From assembly GCA_015228815.1 (NCBI GenBank), contig JADGCV010000007.1, positions 65,583 to 129,582 of the forward strand: DNA of 64,000 nucleotides, given 5' to 3'. Positions 41,501-50,829 of this stretch are shown here, piece by piece. Every line of letters starts with the position of its first letter. Positions within the stretch are counted from its first letter, which is position 1. The stretch comes from Magnetococcales bacterium. GTDB lineage: Bacteria; Pseudomonadota; Magnetococcia; Magnetococcales; UBA8363. The translations under genes and the position numbers were made by a program. Under the pieces are notes generated by a model. That model worked only from the letters and a program-made list of their open reading frames with translations. It ran no database searches and was not told the origin of the DNA.

Positions 41501-42505
41501 GTGAGATCCGCCATCAATCTTGAACATCTGGAATCGTCCAACCTGGGAGCTGACCGGTTGTATGGCGAGTATGTCGCACGCTTGGAAAGGGACATCTCCG
41601 ATTTTTTTTCGGATCGATCCCGATTGCAGAATGTTGCCTGTCCAGGTTGCGGTGCCGGAGTGGCGCTGCCGGTCTATGAGAAGTTGGGTTTGACATATGA
41701 AAAATGCACCGCCTGCGGTTCCATTTTCGTCAATCCTCGTCCGCAGGCCGATTTTCTGGATATTTTCTATGAAAAATCATCCGCCTGTCGTTATTGGCGG
41801 TCGGAAGTTCAAAACCTTTCCGAAACTCACCTGAATCATTTGCATGGTCCCAACATTCAGTGGTTATCCGAGTTGGTCGATGAACGGTTCGATACAACAC
41901 CGACCTTGTTGGACTATGGCAGCAGTTCGCCCTATTTTCTTGCCCGACTTGTGGCAACCTTTACCTCGTCAGAGATCATCTCATTCAGACCGCAACTCTA
42001 CGAGTGTCAGGGATTGTCTCCCAAGGGTATTCATTTTTGGTCTTCATGGGAAGATTTGTCAACGAAGGCGGATATTATTTCCGCCTTTCATTCCGTAGAA
42101 CGGATGGTTGATTGCGGGAAGTTTATGCAGTGGGCGGGGAAGAACTGTCGCAAGGACGGTTTTCTGCTATTGACAACGACAACATGCAGCGGATTTGAAT
42201 ATCAGGTACTTGGAAAGTACGCTTCCACGCTCAATCCAATCAACCGGATGAATCTTCTCTCCCTGGAGGCGTTGACGGGTCTCATTGTCGGGGCGGGGTT
42301 CGAAATTGTCGAATTGAGTACCCCGGGTCGTCTTGATGTCGAAATTGTCCGTACCACCCTGGACCGGATGGGCGACGGAATCATCGAACCGTTTTGGGAA
42401 TATCTGTTTCGCCATCGCGACGAACATACCTGGAACAACCTGCAAACATTTCTACAGATGAACCGGTTAAGCTCTTATGTCCGGATCGCGGCCATCAGGA
42501 AGTGA
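41501..42505 (+). CDS. Zinc-ribbon class I SAM-dependent methyltransferase
   Basis: A 334-residue protein. The N-terminal zinc ribbon uses Cys47, Cys50, Cys69 and Cys72 (CPGCG, CTACG). The methyltransferase core follows with LLDYGSSSPYFLARL in place of motif I, a degenerate match. C-methyltransferases and other sugar-modifying enzymes often have this layout. The start is GTG at 41501 after GGAAGGTGA. It is convergent with kdsB, 6 nt apart, and may belong to the sugar cluster. Confidence 0.7.
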   Translation: MRSAINLEHLESSNLGADRLYGEYVARLERDISDFFSDRSRLQNVACPGCGAGVALPVYEKLGLTYEKCTACGSIFVNPRPQADFLDIFYEKSSACRYWRSEVQNLSETHLNHLHGPNIQWLSELVDERFDTTPTLLDYGSSSPYFLARLVATFTSSEIISFRPQLYECQGLSPKGIHFWSSWEDLSTKADIISAFHSVERMVDCGKFMQWAGKNCRKDGFLLLTTTTCSGFEYQVLGKYASTLNPINRMNLLSLEALTGLIVGAGFEIVELSTPGRLDVEIVRTTLDRMGDGIIEPFWEYLFRHRDEHTWNNLQTFLQMNRLSSYVRIAAIRK

Positions 42506-42511
42506 TTCCTG

Positions 42512-43258
42512 TCATCGTGGGGAGTGGTGCAGGATCGCCTCTACCCGGGCAATGTCTTCCGGGTGATCGACGCCGATCGATCCGGCCTGGACCGGGACGC
42601 AGGCAATGCGTTGGCCGTATTCCAGAAAGCGAATCAGTTCAAGGCTTTCGGCCCGCTCGACCGGGCCACGGGGCCATGTTGCGAATCGAAGGAGCGCCTG
42701 GCGGGTGAAGGCATGCAATCCGACGTGCAGGTTGCGTTGGAACGGTTCACTGAAACTCATCGGGATGGGAAGGCGGGAAAAGGCGAGGACACAACGGTCC
42801 AGGGTCGGGACCAACTGGACCGAGGATGGGGAGGACTCCTGCTCGGGGGTGGTCCCTTCGATGTAGCCTGTCGCCACCTCGATTCCTTTTTCCCGTGCCG
42901 CCAGGAGGCAATGGACCACGGCATCGATCGATCTGGGATCGATGATCGGTTCGTCGCCCTGGACATTGACCAGAATGTCGGCAGGATGCCGGCTGGCCAC
43001 CTCCGCCAGGCGATCGGTTCCCGTCTGATGGGCGGGCGAGGTCATCTCGCAGGCCATGTCGTGGTCGCGGCAGACTGCGGCGATGCGTTCATCATCGGTG
43101 GCAATGACGGTCCGATGGATCAAGGTCGCCCGGGATACCTGGCGCCAGACGCGGACAATCATCGGAACCCCCGCGATCAGGGCCAGGGGTTTTCCGGGAA
43201 AACGGTGCGATTGCCAACGGGCGGGAATGATTGCCATCACATCCTTGCCGTGAAACAT
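42512..43258 (-). CDS. kdsB: 3-deoxy-manno-octulosonate cytidylyltransferase (CMP-Kdo synthetase)
   Basis: A 248-residue enzyme that makes CMP-Kdo for lipopolysaccharide core. It shows IIPARWQSHRFPGKPL, HQTGTDRLAEVASR and NVQGDEPIIDP, all canonical. The ATG at 43258 follows GGAAGGA and gives normal length; the frame is open 23 codons further upstream. It confirms an LPS-type outer membrane. Confidence 0.93.
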   Translation of the reverse strand: MFHGKDVMAIIPARWQSHRFPGKPLALIAGVPMIVRVWRQVSRATLIHRTVIATDDERIAAVCRDHDMACEMTSPAHQTGTDRLAEVASRHPADILVNVQGDEPIIDPRSIDAVVHCLLAAREKGIEVATGYIEGTTPEQESSPSSVQLVPTLDRCVLAFSRLPIPMSFSEPFQRNLHVGLHAFTRQALLRFATWPRGPVERAESLELIRFLEYGQRIACVPVQAGSIGVDHPEDIARVEAILHHSPR

Positions 43259-43596
43259 TGAAGATCCTTCCTTCTGACGCAGAAAAGCCGCAAACAGCAA
43301 ACGATAATTCTTTCTCATGGCAACCATCGACGAACGACTCCAAGGGCTCGCATCCGTCCGATCGTGAGTTTATGGACAGGGAATCTTCTTTTCCAGGAAA
43401 AAAACTGTCGCCAAATCGATGAAAGGGGTCGGTGACCACGAGAAGGTTTGGCGAAAAAAAACGATGCGACGTGCGGTGCGATCAAACAAGTTTCCTTCCG
43501 TTCATCGGATGGCATGGACAGTTGCACGGGATTTGTTTAACATTTCCTGGTCGATTATCGAAACGAAAGGATTGCGTTTTCTTTGTGGAGCGGGTT
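43259..43596 (+). other. Divergent intergenic region kdsB/yebC
   Basis: 338 nt between divergent genes. I see no gene and no near-consensus promoter, only A-rich runs around 43400 and 43455. The yebC frame is open through part of it but lacks family similarity. Confidence 0.4.
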
Positions 43597-44346
43597 ATGT
43601 CTGGACATAGTAAATGGGCGAACATCAAACATCGCAAGGGGGCGCAGGATGCCAAAAGAGGCAAGATTTTCACCAAGTTGATCCGCGAGATCACCGTATC
43701 CGCCCGCATGGGGGGCGGCGATCAAAATTCCAATCCCCGTTTGCGTGCCGCTTTGCTCGCGGCCCGAGGACAGAATATGTCCAAGGATACCATGGAAAAG
43801 GCCATAAAGCGGGGGATCGGCGAAATGGATGGGGCCGAATATCAGGAGGTGCGATTCGAAGGCTATGGTCCCGGGGGGGTGGCGGTCATCGTCGATACCC
43901 TGACCGATAACAACAATCGCACGGTTGCCGATGTTCGGCATATTTTCAGTCGCTATGGTGGTAACCTGGGAACATCGGGGTGTGTTTCCTACATGTTCGA
44001 TCGCCGGGGGCAAATCCTGTTTTCCGGGTTCGACGAAGATCGGCTGATGGAAGCAGCCCTGGAGTCGGGGGCGTTGGATGTGGTGGTCGATGGGGACACC
44101 TGCGAAGTGATCACCGAACCGGATGATCTGGAAATGATTCGCGAAGCGCTGGTGGCCCGGAATGTGGGAACGGTACACGAGTCCGGAGTGGTCATGCGTC
44201 CCCAGAATACGATCACCCTCGACGAGAAAAATGCCCAGTCGATGGTGAAAATGATGGATCGCCTGGAAGACAATGACGATGTGCAACGGGTTTCGGCCAA
44301 CTTTGATATTCCCGATGAGATCATGGAACGATTGGCGGTCGATTGA
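43597..44346 (+). CDS. yebC: YebC/PmpR family transcriptional/translation-related regulator
   Basis: A 249-residue protein starting MSGHSKWANIKHRKGAQDAK. Conserved segments GGGDQNSNPRLRAALLAAR, YEGYGPGGVA-like FEGYGPGGVAVIVDTLTDNN are present. The family has been linked to gene regulation and to translation of proline stretches. ATG 43597 is the family start; 55 more upstream codons are open. Its TGA overlaps the ruvC TTG. Confidence 0.95.
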   Translation: MSGHSKWANIKHRKGAQDAKRGKIFTKLIREITVSARMGGGDQNSNPRLRAALLAARGQNMSKDTMEKAIKRGIGEMDGAEYQEVRFEGYGPGGVAVIVDTLTDNNNRTVADVRHIFSRYGGNLGTSGCVSYMFDRRGQILFSGFDEDRLMEAALESGALDVVVDGDTCEVITEPDDLEMIREALVARNVGTVHESGVVMRPQNTITLDEKNAQSMVKMMDRLEDNDDVQRVSANFDIPDEIMERLAVD

Positions 44347-44852
44347 AACAGGAACTGCGCGTATTGGGTATCGATCCGGGATTGTCGGCAACCGGATGGG
44401 GGGTCGTGGCGTCGAACGGCAACAGTTTTCGCGCCGTGGCCCATGGGGCCATCCGTTCCCGAACCGACCGATCGTTGCCGGAGCGGCTGGATGAAATTTT
44501 TACCGGACTGTCTCTGGTGATCGCGCAACATCGTCCGCAACTGGCGGTGGTGGAGGAGATCTTCGTCGCCCGCAATCCTGCGAGCGCCCTTAAACTGGGG
44601 CACGCCCGAGGTGTCGCCATTGCTGCCGCGTGTCATGGTGGACTGTCGGTTTTCGAGTATTCCGCCCTTCAGGTCAAGAAGGCGGTCGTCGGCTATGGTC
44701 GGGCGGAAAAGCATCAGGTTCAGGAGATGGTTCGCATGCTGCTCGCGATGCCAAAACAGGCGCCAATGGATGCCGCCGATGCCTTGGCGGCGGCGGTTTG
44801 CCATTTGAATCAGGCGCCGTTATTGCGTCTGACAGGGCAGAGGGCCTCATGA
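44343..44852 (+). CDS. ruvC: Holliday junction endonuclease RuvC
   Basis: A 169-residue resolvase. Catalytic acidic residues fit Asp11 (GIDPGLSATGWG), Glu71 (VVEEIF), and Asp143 and Asp146 (PMDAADALAAA). The start is TTG at 44343, overlapping the yebC stop, with no strong ribosome binding site, so translation is probably coupled. Its TGA overlaps the ruvA ATG. Confidence 0.94.
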   Translation: MKQELRVLGIDPGLSATGWGVVASNGNSFRAVAHGAIRSRTDRSLPERLDEIFTGLSLVIAQHRPQLAVVEEIFVARNPASALKLGHARGVAIAAACHGGLSVFEYSALQVKKAVVGYGRAEKHQVQEMVRMLLAMPKQAPMDAADALAAAVCHLNQAPLLRLTGQRAS

Positions 44853-45481
44853 TCGCCCATTTGCAGGGAATCGTCCTGGAGAAGCGTCCCGAAGAGACGG
44901 TGATCGACGTCCATGGCGTAGGGTATCGGGTGCTGATTTCCCTGCATACGTTCGAGCAATTGCCCGAACCAGGGGCCTCCTGTCGTCTGCTGATCCACAC
45001 CCTGGTCCGGGAAGATGCCTTCCATCTGTATGGATTCACACGCGACGATGAACGGAATCTCTTTAAACATCTGAACAATGTCAACGGGATCGGTCCGCGG
45101 CTGGCGCTGGCGGTCCTGTCAGCCATGTCGCCACGATCCCTGGTGACCGCGATCGTGACCGAGGATGTCTCTTCACTGGTCCGGATTCCCGGAATCGGCA
45201 AGAAGATTGCCCAGAGAATCGTCATCGAACTCAAGGAGCGACTGGCGCCGCTGGCGGGGGTGCCCGACGAAAACAGGGATGAAACTGAAAAAGAAAACGC
45301 GGATCGATCGGGCGAGCCTCGGGAAAAAGAATTGGCAGGGCGGCAGGCTTTGTTGTCGGCGCTGCTCAATCTGGGGTACCGGCGTGCCGACGCGGATCGG
45401 GCCATCCAGGAGCTGCCTCCCGAAGCGTGGACCGACTTTTCCCTGGGATTGCGCTCTGCCCTCAAGGTGCTGACTCGATGA
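44849..45481 (+). CDS. ruvA: Holliday junction branch migration protein RuvA
   Basis: A 210-residue junction-binding protein. It has the N-terminal OB domain ([20 protein letters not shown]), two helix-hairpin-helix motifs ([38 protein letters not shown]) and the C-terminal RuvB-contact domain after a charged linker. Overlaps both neighbours by ATGA. Confidence 0.96.
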   Translation: MIAHLQGIVLEKRPEETVIDVHGVGYRVLISLHTFEQLPEPGASCRLLIHTLVREDAFHLYGFTRDDERNLFKHLNNVNGIGPRLALAVLSAMSPRSLVTAIVTEDVSSLVRIPGIGKKIAQRIVIELKERLAPLAGVPDENRDETEKENADRSGEPREKELAGRQALLSALLNLGYRRADADRAIQELPPEAWTDFSLGLRSALKVLTR

Positions 45482-46497
45482 TCGAGGATTTCCCGGATCG
45501 CCTTGTGGCCGCCGCTTCGTCGCCGGAGGAAGGGGCGGGCGAGGGGTCCATTCGTCCGTTGCGGCTGGATGAATTTATCGGTCAGGGGCGATTGAAGGCC
45601 AATCTGCTCGTATTTCTCCACGCAGCCCGCGGACGCGGCGAACCTTTGGATCATCTGTTGCTTCATGGTCCTCCAGGATTGGGCAAGACAACCCTGGCCC
45701 GCATCATCGCCTCCGAAATGGCGGTCAATCTGCGGGCCACCTCGGGGCCGGTCATCGAAAAGGCGGGCGATCTGGCCGCTCTGCTGACAAATCTGGAGCG
45801 GGGTGATGTCCTTTTCATTGACGAAATACATCGTTTGAGTCCAATGATCGAGGAGATCCTTTATCCCGCGATGGAAGACGGTCAACTGGATATCATGATC
45901 GGCGAAGGACCTTCGGCCCGTTCGGTCCGGATCGACCTTTCCCCTTTTACCCTGGTGGGGGCGACGACCCGGGCAGGTATGTTGACCAGCCCCTTGCGCG
46001 ATCGCTTTGGCATCCTGGCCCGGCTCGAATTCTATTCTCCCGATGATCTGGTGACCATCATTCGCCGTTCCAGCGACGTTCTACGGATTGGTATCGTGGA
46101 ATCGGGCGCCTGGGAGATCGCACGACGCTCCAGAGGGACCCCTCGGATTGCCAACCGCCTGCTGCGCCGGGTGCGGGATTTCGCCGAAGTCCTGGGAAAG
46201 AGGACGATCGATCAGGAGGTCGCCGACATGGCCCTGGGTCACCTTGAAGTCGATGCCTTGGGCCTGGATGGGATGGATCGGCGTCTGCTCGCGACCATCA
46301 TCGACAAGTTCAGTGGTGGACCGGTAGGATTGGATACCCTATCCGCCGCCATCGGCGAAACCCGGGATACCATCGAGGATATTATCGAACCCTATCTGCT
46401 GCAACAGGGTTTTCTGGATCGAACCCCACGAGGTCGCCGGGCAACCTTGGCGGCATGCAACCATCTGGGACGTCCGTTCCCGCAACGAATGGGATGA
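45478..46497 (+). CDS. ruvB: Holliday junction branch migration ATPase RuvB
   Basis: A 339-residue AAA+ motor. Walker [10 protein letters not shown] at residues 64-72, Walker [11 protein letters not shown], sensor [20 protein letters not shown] and the arginine-finger region are present; the winged-helix C terminus includes [12 protein letters not shown] 45478 overlaps the ruvA stop. Confidence 0.97.
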   Translation: MIEDFPDRLVAAASSPEEGAGEGSIRPLRLDEFIGQGRLKANLLVFLHAARGRGEPLDHLLLHGPPGLGKTTLARIIASEMAVNLRATSGPVIEKAGDLAALLTNLERGDVLFIDEIHRLSPMIEEILYPAMEDGQLDIMIGEGPSARSVRIDLSPFTLVGATTRAGMLTSPLRDRFGILARLEFYSPDDLVTIIRRSSDVLRIGIVESGAWEIARRSRGTPRIANRLLRRVRDFAEVLGKRTIDQEVADMALGHLEVDALGLDGMDRRLLATIIDKFSGGPVGLDTLSAAIGETRDTIEDIIEPYLLQQGFLDRTPRGRRATLAACNHLGRPFPQRMG

Positions 46498-46504
46498 TCG
46501 TCAC

Positions 46505-46918
46505 ATGCCGCCTGTATTCGAATGGCCCGTGCGGGTCTATTATGAGGATACCGATTCGGGAGGCGTGGTCTACCATTCGGTGTACCTCAATTTCATGGAA
46601 CGGGCCCGAACCGAATGGTTGCGCAGCCTTGGATTCGACCAGTCCCGTTTGGCCCGGGAGCGTGGGCTCGTGTTTGCCGTCAGTCGTCTGAGCGTTCATT
46701 TTCTTGCCCCGGCCCGGATGGATGATTTGCTCTTGATTACATTAACACTGGCCAAAAGGGGTGGGGCGAGCTTAAACTTGCAGCAGAGGATCGTGCATCA
46801 ATCAATGCATCGTCCCTTGATTCAGGCCGAGGTCAGGATTGGTCTGCTCGACCGGGCCTTCAAGCCGGTCCGGTTGCCAAACGACCTGGTCGAGGTTCTG
46901 GAAAAATTGGATCGGTAG
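46505..46918 (+). CDS. ybgC: YbgC-type acyl-CoA thioesterase
   Basis: A 137-residue hotdog-fold thioesterase. YYEDTDSGGVVYHSVYLNFM (residues 12-31) holds the catalytic Asp and substrate residues. It is the usual first gene of the tol-pal cluster; here 169 nt separate it from tolQ, without a visible gene. Confidence 0.94.
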   Translation: MPPVFEWPVRVYYEDTDSGGVVYHSVYLNFMERARTEWLRSLGFDQSRLARERGLVFAVSRLSVHFLAPARMDDLLLITLTLAKRGGASLNLQQRIVHQSMHRPLIQAEVRIGLLDRAFKPVRLPNDLVEVLEKLDR

Positions 46919-47087
46919 GGCCTGCGGCGGAAAAATCGTCTTGATGATGCAAGGAAGGGCTTGCGATGGCCTCCCGGATTCTGGTCCATGAGCGTAATCT
47001 GTGTGAACATTTCCCGGTATCGGCGGGGGATGAAGTGGCTTGGCTTTTCCTTTCTGGATCCATTCGTAACGAGGACAGTGACCACAC

Positions 47088-47801
47088 ATGAATGAAACGA
47101 TCGCCTCGCATGGCATTTTGGACCTGGTCTCCCAGGCGGGACCGGTTGTAAAGCTGGTGATGCTGATGCTGATGATGTCCTCGGTAGTCTCCTGGGCCAT
47201 CATTTTCGACAAATGGCGCCGGTTTCGCAGGATCGCCCGTGACTCGGAATCCTTCGAGGAACGGTTCTGGAGTGGCGGCAGCGTTGGCAAACTGTATCAG
47301 ACCGCGGGCGACGAATGGCCGGGAAGTCCCATGGTGGCGGTATTTTTGGCGGGATTTCGCGAATGGAAACGCTGGGAAGGGGGGGGGACGCCCGCTCGGG
47401 ACCCGGAGGTGGGTGATCTCTTGACGAATGTCCGAAGGTCCATGACCGTCACGCTCAATCGGGAACTGGACAATATCGGGCACGGATTGACTTTCCTGGC
47501 GACGGTCGGATCGACCAGTCCGTTCATTGGTCTGTTCGGAACGGTCTGGGGAATCATGAATTCCTTTCGCGGACTGGCGGGGGCCAAGACCACGACCCTG
47601 ACCATGGTGGCCCCAGGCATCGCCGAGGCGTTGATCGCCACGGCGATGGGACTGGTGGCGGCCATTCCCGCGGTGATCGCCTACAACAAATATGCCGCCG
47701 ATCTGCGTCGTCTGCATCAGAGCATGGATAATTTCGGCGCCGAATTTTTGAACATTCTCGAACGCCAGGCGGCCCGGCGCGTGGGGAGGACGACGTCATG
47801 A
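47088..47801 (+). CDS. tolQ: Tol-Pal system proton channel TolQ
   Basis: A 237-residue MotA/ExbB-family inner-membrane protein with helices at about 16-40, 140-165 and 175-200. FLATVGSTSPFIGLFGTVWG and GIAEALIATAMGLVAAIPAV are the conserved channel helices. It forms the motor with TolR, whose gene overlaps its stop. Confidence 0.95.
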   Translation: MNETIASHGILDLVSQAGPVVKLVMLMLMMSSVVSWAIIFDKWRRFRRIARDSESFEERFWSGGSVGKLYQTAGDEWPGSPMVAVFLAGFREWKRWEGGGTPARDPEVGDLLTNVRRSMTVTLNRELDNIGHGLTFLATVGSTSPFIGLFGTVWGIMNSFRGLAGAKTTTLTMVAPGIAEALIATAMGLVAAIPAVIAYNKYAADLRRLHQSMDNFGAEFLNILERQAARRVGRTTS

Positions 47802-48226
47802 GCATGGGGGTCAATCTGAACGGGGGGCGGGACGGCCTGTCGGCGATGAGTGACATCAACGTCACGCCGATGGTCGATATCATGCTGGTGTTGCTGATCA
47901 TCTTCATGGTGACCGCGCCGCTTATGACCCAGGGGGTCGAAGTCGATCTGCCGAAGGAGGATTCCCAGGCAATCTCTACCGATACCGAACCCCTGGTCAT
48001 CTCGGTTCGCTCCGATGGGAGCACTTATATCGAGGAACGGGCCATCGATCTTGACGAACTGGGCGAGAAGGTGCGGGGCATCCGTCTGGCCAATCCCAAG
48101 CTGCCGGTGTATGTCCGTGGGGACAAGGCGGCTGACTATGGTTTCGTGATCCGAGTCATGACCGCGCTGCAACGGTCGGGGGTTGACAAGGTAGGGCTGA
48201 TCACGGAATTGCCCGATACGTTATGA
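47798..48226 (+). CDS. tolR: Tol-Pal system protein TolR
   Basis: A 142-residue ExbD-family protein with one membrane helix (SDINVTPMVDIMLVLLIIFM) holding the proton-carrying Asp27. The periplasmic domain follows. It overlaps tolQ and tolA by 4 nt each. Confidence 0.95.
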   Translation: MSMGVNLNGGRDGLSAMSDINVTPMVDIMLVLLIIFMVTAPLMTQGVEVDLPKEDSQAISTDTEPLVISVRSDGSTYIEERAIDLDELGEKVRGIRLANPKLPVYVRGDKAADYGFVIRVMTALQRSGVDKVGLITELPDTL

Positions 48227-49353
48227 TGTCGAGCAGAACCCCTCTGATCTGGTCGGTCGTTCTTCATCTGACCCTGGTGATGGCGGCCTATTTCCTGCCC
48301 ATGGCCAGTTTCGAACCAGCCAAGCCTCCTGTTCTGGCGGTGAATCTGATTCAATTGCCAACCGAGCTTTCTTCCAGGACGGGCCAGACGCTACCCAGGC
48401 AACAACCGCCCCAGGCGCGGGCGGCCCCTGTTTTGCCTCCGGCAAAGGAACCGCCTCCTCCATCCCCACCCAAACAGTCTTTGCCGGAACCTCGGCCTCC
48501 GGAGGTCGTCAAGCCGGTCGAAAAGCCGCGTCCGAAACCGGAACCCAAGCCGGAACCCAAGCCGGAACCCAAGCCCGAACCCAAACCGGAACCCAAGCCG
48601 GAACCCAAGCCCGAACCCAAACCGGAACCCAAGCCGGAACCCAAGCCGGAACCCAAGCCGGAACCCAAACCGGAGCGCAAACCGGAGCCCAAACCCGAAA
48701 AAGTACCCGAACCTGTGAAGGAGGTTCCAAAGGAAAAGCCCAAGGCGGTCGAACCCGAACCCAAGCCCATGGTCAAAGCCAAGCCGGTTGTTGAACCGGG
48801 GCCGAAGAAGAAGCCACCGGACAAGGTGGAGAAGACCGACAAGGTGGATAAGGCCGAGACGGCGGAAAAGCCCGAAAAGACCGAAGCCAAGGGACCTGCA
48901 AAAGCGGAGGAGACCAAAAAGGCCGAAGTTGCGGCGGGGAACGACAAGAAAAAGCCTGCTCTTGATTTTTCCAAGGCGATTGCCAAATATCAGGACAAGG
49001 TGGAGAAGGAGGACAAGGGGGATCGGGAAGCCAGCGAAGGAGCGGAGGATGCATCGCCGACGGTTTCGCCGACGGTTCTGGCGATGTGGCAACGCAACAT
49101 CACCATGACGGTTCGCAACAACTGGAGCAAACCGAATGGATTGATCAACGAAACGCAATTGGAGGTGCGGGTGCGGGTGCGGGTGGGACCGGACGGATCG
49201 TTGCAGGATGCCCAGGTGGAGCATTCGTCGGGGAACAAGGGGTTTGATGGTTCGGTGTTGCGTGCGATCTGGAAGACGAGGGTCGTTGATCCTCCGCCAG
49301 CAGGTTGCGATGAATGTCGGGAGTTGGAATTTTCCTTCAAACCGGTGGATTAG
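48223..49353 (+). CDS. tolA: TolA-like periplasm-spanning protein with EPKP repeats
   Basis: A 376-residue TolA/TonB-family protein. An N-terminal membrane helix (about residues 8-25) is followed by a proline-rich linker with about 13 EPKP repeats (residues 107-158), a Lys/Glu-rich helix-type segment (to about 270), and a C-terminal TonB/TolA-type domain containing VRVGPDGSLQDAQVEHSSGN. It transmits TolQR energy to outer-membrane partners. No tolB or pal follows, unlike the usual cluster. The C-terminal domain has two close Cys (CDEC). The TonB group is an alternative assignment. Confidence 0.85.
   Translation: MMSSRTPLIWSVVLHLTLVMAAYFLPMASFEPAKPPVLAVNLIQLPTELSSRTGQTLPRQQPPQARAAPVLPPAKEPPPPSPPKQSLPEPRPPEVVKPVEKPRPKPEPKPEPKPEPKPEPKPEPKPEPKPEPKPEPKPEPKPEPKPEPKPERKPEPKPEKVPEPVKEVPKEKPKAVEPEPKPMVKAKPVVEPGPKKKPPDKVEKTDKVDKAETAEKPEKTEAKGPAKAEETKKAEVAAGNDKKKPALDFSKAIAKYQDKVEKEDKGDREASEGAEDASPTVSPTVLAMWQRNITMTVRNNWSKPNGLINETQLEVRVRVRVGPDGSLQDAQVEHSSGNKGFDGSVLRAIWKTRVVDPPPAGCDECRELEFSFKPVD
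48541..48696 (+). repeat. 12-bp tandem repeat in tolA (EPKP codons)
   Basis: Thirteen 12-bp units of GAACCCAAGCCG and variants, the last two degenerate. Units differ only at third codon positions. Units 2-4 (48553-48588) and 5-7 (48589-48624) are an exact 36-bp duplication, a sign of recent slippage or unequal exchange. Confidence 0.95.
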
Positions 49354-49359
49354 GGGCGG

Positions 49360-50685
49360 ATGGCACAGGAGCAGGAGAAGCGGTTGGGGGACTTTCGAAA
49401 ACTGGAACAAGCCCGGTTGTGTACCCATTGTGGGTTTTGTCTTCCGGTTTGTCCCACCTACCGCGCCCATAACGAGGAAATGCAATCACCTCGGGGTCGG
49501 GTATCGGTGATTCTTGCCTTCATGAACGGTTTGATGACGAAGGAGGAAGCGGGACAGACGCTCTCTTTTTGTCTTTCATGCCGGGCCTGTCATGCCGCCT
49601 GCCCGGCGGGTGTGCGGGTGGGAAAACTGGTGATGCTTGCCCGTTCCCTGATGTCGGTATCGAAACCATGGCGGACGCGATTGTTTCACGGAATTACCGA
49701 TCGTGCGTGGCTTTCCCGTCCCGTGGCCTGGATGGTGCGGTGGTATCAAGGGTCGATGGTGCGCAAGGTATTGCATCGCTGGCCATCGGGGGGGGGGCAT
49801 CGGTGGGACCGGTTGATTCCCACATATCGGGAATCGTTCCGGGGATGTAGGCCGTCGGGAATGAAAGGGATGAAGGGAGACCGTTTTTCCGTGATTCACG
49901 GGTGGGTCACCGGGGAAAAACCGTTGCGGGCGGCGTTGTTGTGTGGCTGCATGGGGCGTATGTTTTATCCTGGGGTGGCGACATCGACCGCTTCTCTGTT
50001 GGCGCGGTTGGGGGTGCGGGTCGAATTTCTGGAAGGTTTTGGCTGCTGTGGCGCCCCGCATCGGGAAGGGGGAGACCGCAAGCGTTTTCTCAAGCAGGCA
50101 AAAAAGGTATTGGACCGGTTTCGTCCTGTGGCGGATCGGGTCGATGTGGTTTTGTGTGATTCGGCGGCATGCAGGGTGACGGTTGGTGGTTACGCCCGGG
50201 CCTTGGCGCACGATGCCGAATATGAACTTCTGGCGCGGCGGTTTGTCGAAAAAGTGATCGATTTTTCCGACCTGATTGCCAATCGTTGTCTTGATCCCGA
50301 GACCTTTTTCGCGGAAAAAATTGCAAAAAGGGTGGTATTCATGGATCATTGTCAGACGCGCAATTCCCTGGGGGTGATGGATCGACCCCGGCAACTGCTC
50401 GATGCCGTTGCGGGTGACCGGGTGGAATTGTCCGGGGGCGGGGCATGTTGCGGCGCCGGGGGGGACACCCTGCTGTCGCATCCGCGGCATTGCGAACCGA
50501 TTCGCGATGGCAGAATCAATGCAATCATGGCCAGTGGCGCCAGTATCGTCACCGGAACCAATCCAGGCTGCCTGCTGAATGTGGAAGCGGGATTCGCGGC
50601 GGCGCGTCATCCGATCGTTGTCCGGCATCTGGCGGAACTTTTGTGGGAATCGTGTGCCGGTGAGGGGAGGACGGTGGATCGATGA
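49360..50685 (+). CDS. glcF: GlcF-like iron-sulfur subunit, CCG-domain protein
   Basis: A 441-residue protein of the glycolate oxidase iron-sulfur subunit/LutA type. Two [4Fe-4S] motifs are CTHCGFCLPVCPTY (Cys21, 24, 27, 31) and CLSCRACHAACPAG (Cys71, 74, 77, 81). Two CCG-type segments follow (GFGCCGAPHREGG and GGACCGAGG). No GlcD or GlcE gene is near, so the electron donor is unknown. It starts 6 nt after tolA, an unusual operon partner. Confidence 0.85.
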   Translation: MAQEQEKRLGDFRKLEQARLCTHCGFCLPVCPTYRAHNEEMQSPRGRVSVILAFMNGLMTKEEAGQTLSFCLSCRACHAACPAGVRVGKLVMLARSLMSVSKPWRTRLFHGITDRAWLSRPVAWMVRWYQGSMVRKVLHRWPSGGGHRWDRLIPTYRESFRGCRPSGMKGMKGDRFSVIHGWVTGEKPLRAALLCGCMGRMFYPGVATSTASLLARLGVRVEFLEGFGCCGAPHREGGDRKRFLKQAKKVLDRFRPVADRVDVVLCDSAACRVTVGGYARALAHDAEYELLARRFVEKVIDFSDLIANRCLDPETFFAEKIAKRVVFMDHCQTRNSLGVMDRPRQLLDAVAGDRVELSGGGACCGAGGDTLLSHPRHCEPIRDGRINAIMASGASIVTGTNPGCLLNVEAGFAAARHPIVVRHLAELLWESCAGEGRTVDR

Positions 50686-50692
50686 AAAAAGG

Positions 50693-50720
50693 TAACGGTC
50701 CAGGGCCCCCAGGACCGTTA
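50693..50720 (+). terminator. Stem-loop after glcF
   Basis: TAACGGTCC (50693-50701) pairs with GGACCGTTA (50712-50720), 10-nt loop, 8 nt after the stop. No T-run follows, so terminator strength is uncertain. Confidence 0.5.
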
Positions 50721-50829
50721 CACATGGGGGTTCACGGGTCTGTCATCGGGATCTGGATTGATTTGGGAACAAGCATATTTCAATATTCAATAAACCAACA
50801 CCTGACCTCAGTTCATAAGGGAGTAGGCC

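Noticed and set aside
48541-48696. CRISPR-like array
   Set aside because: The 12-bp units are contiguous, without spacers, and in frame with tolA.
48351-48986. 211-codon reverse-strand Gly/Ser/Leu repeat protein
   Set aside because: It is the mirror frame of the tolA EPKP repeat; the repeat explains the pattern.
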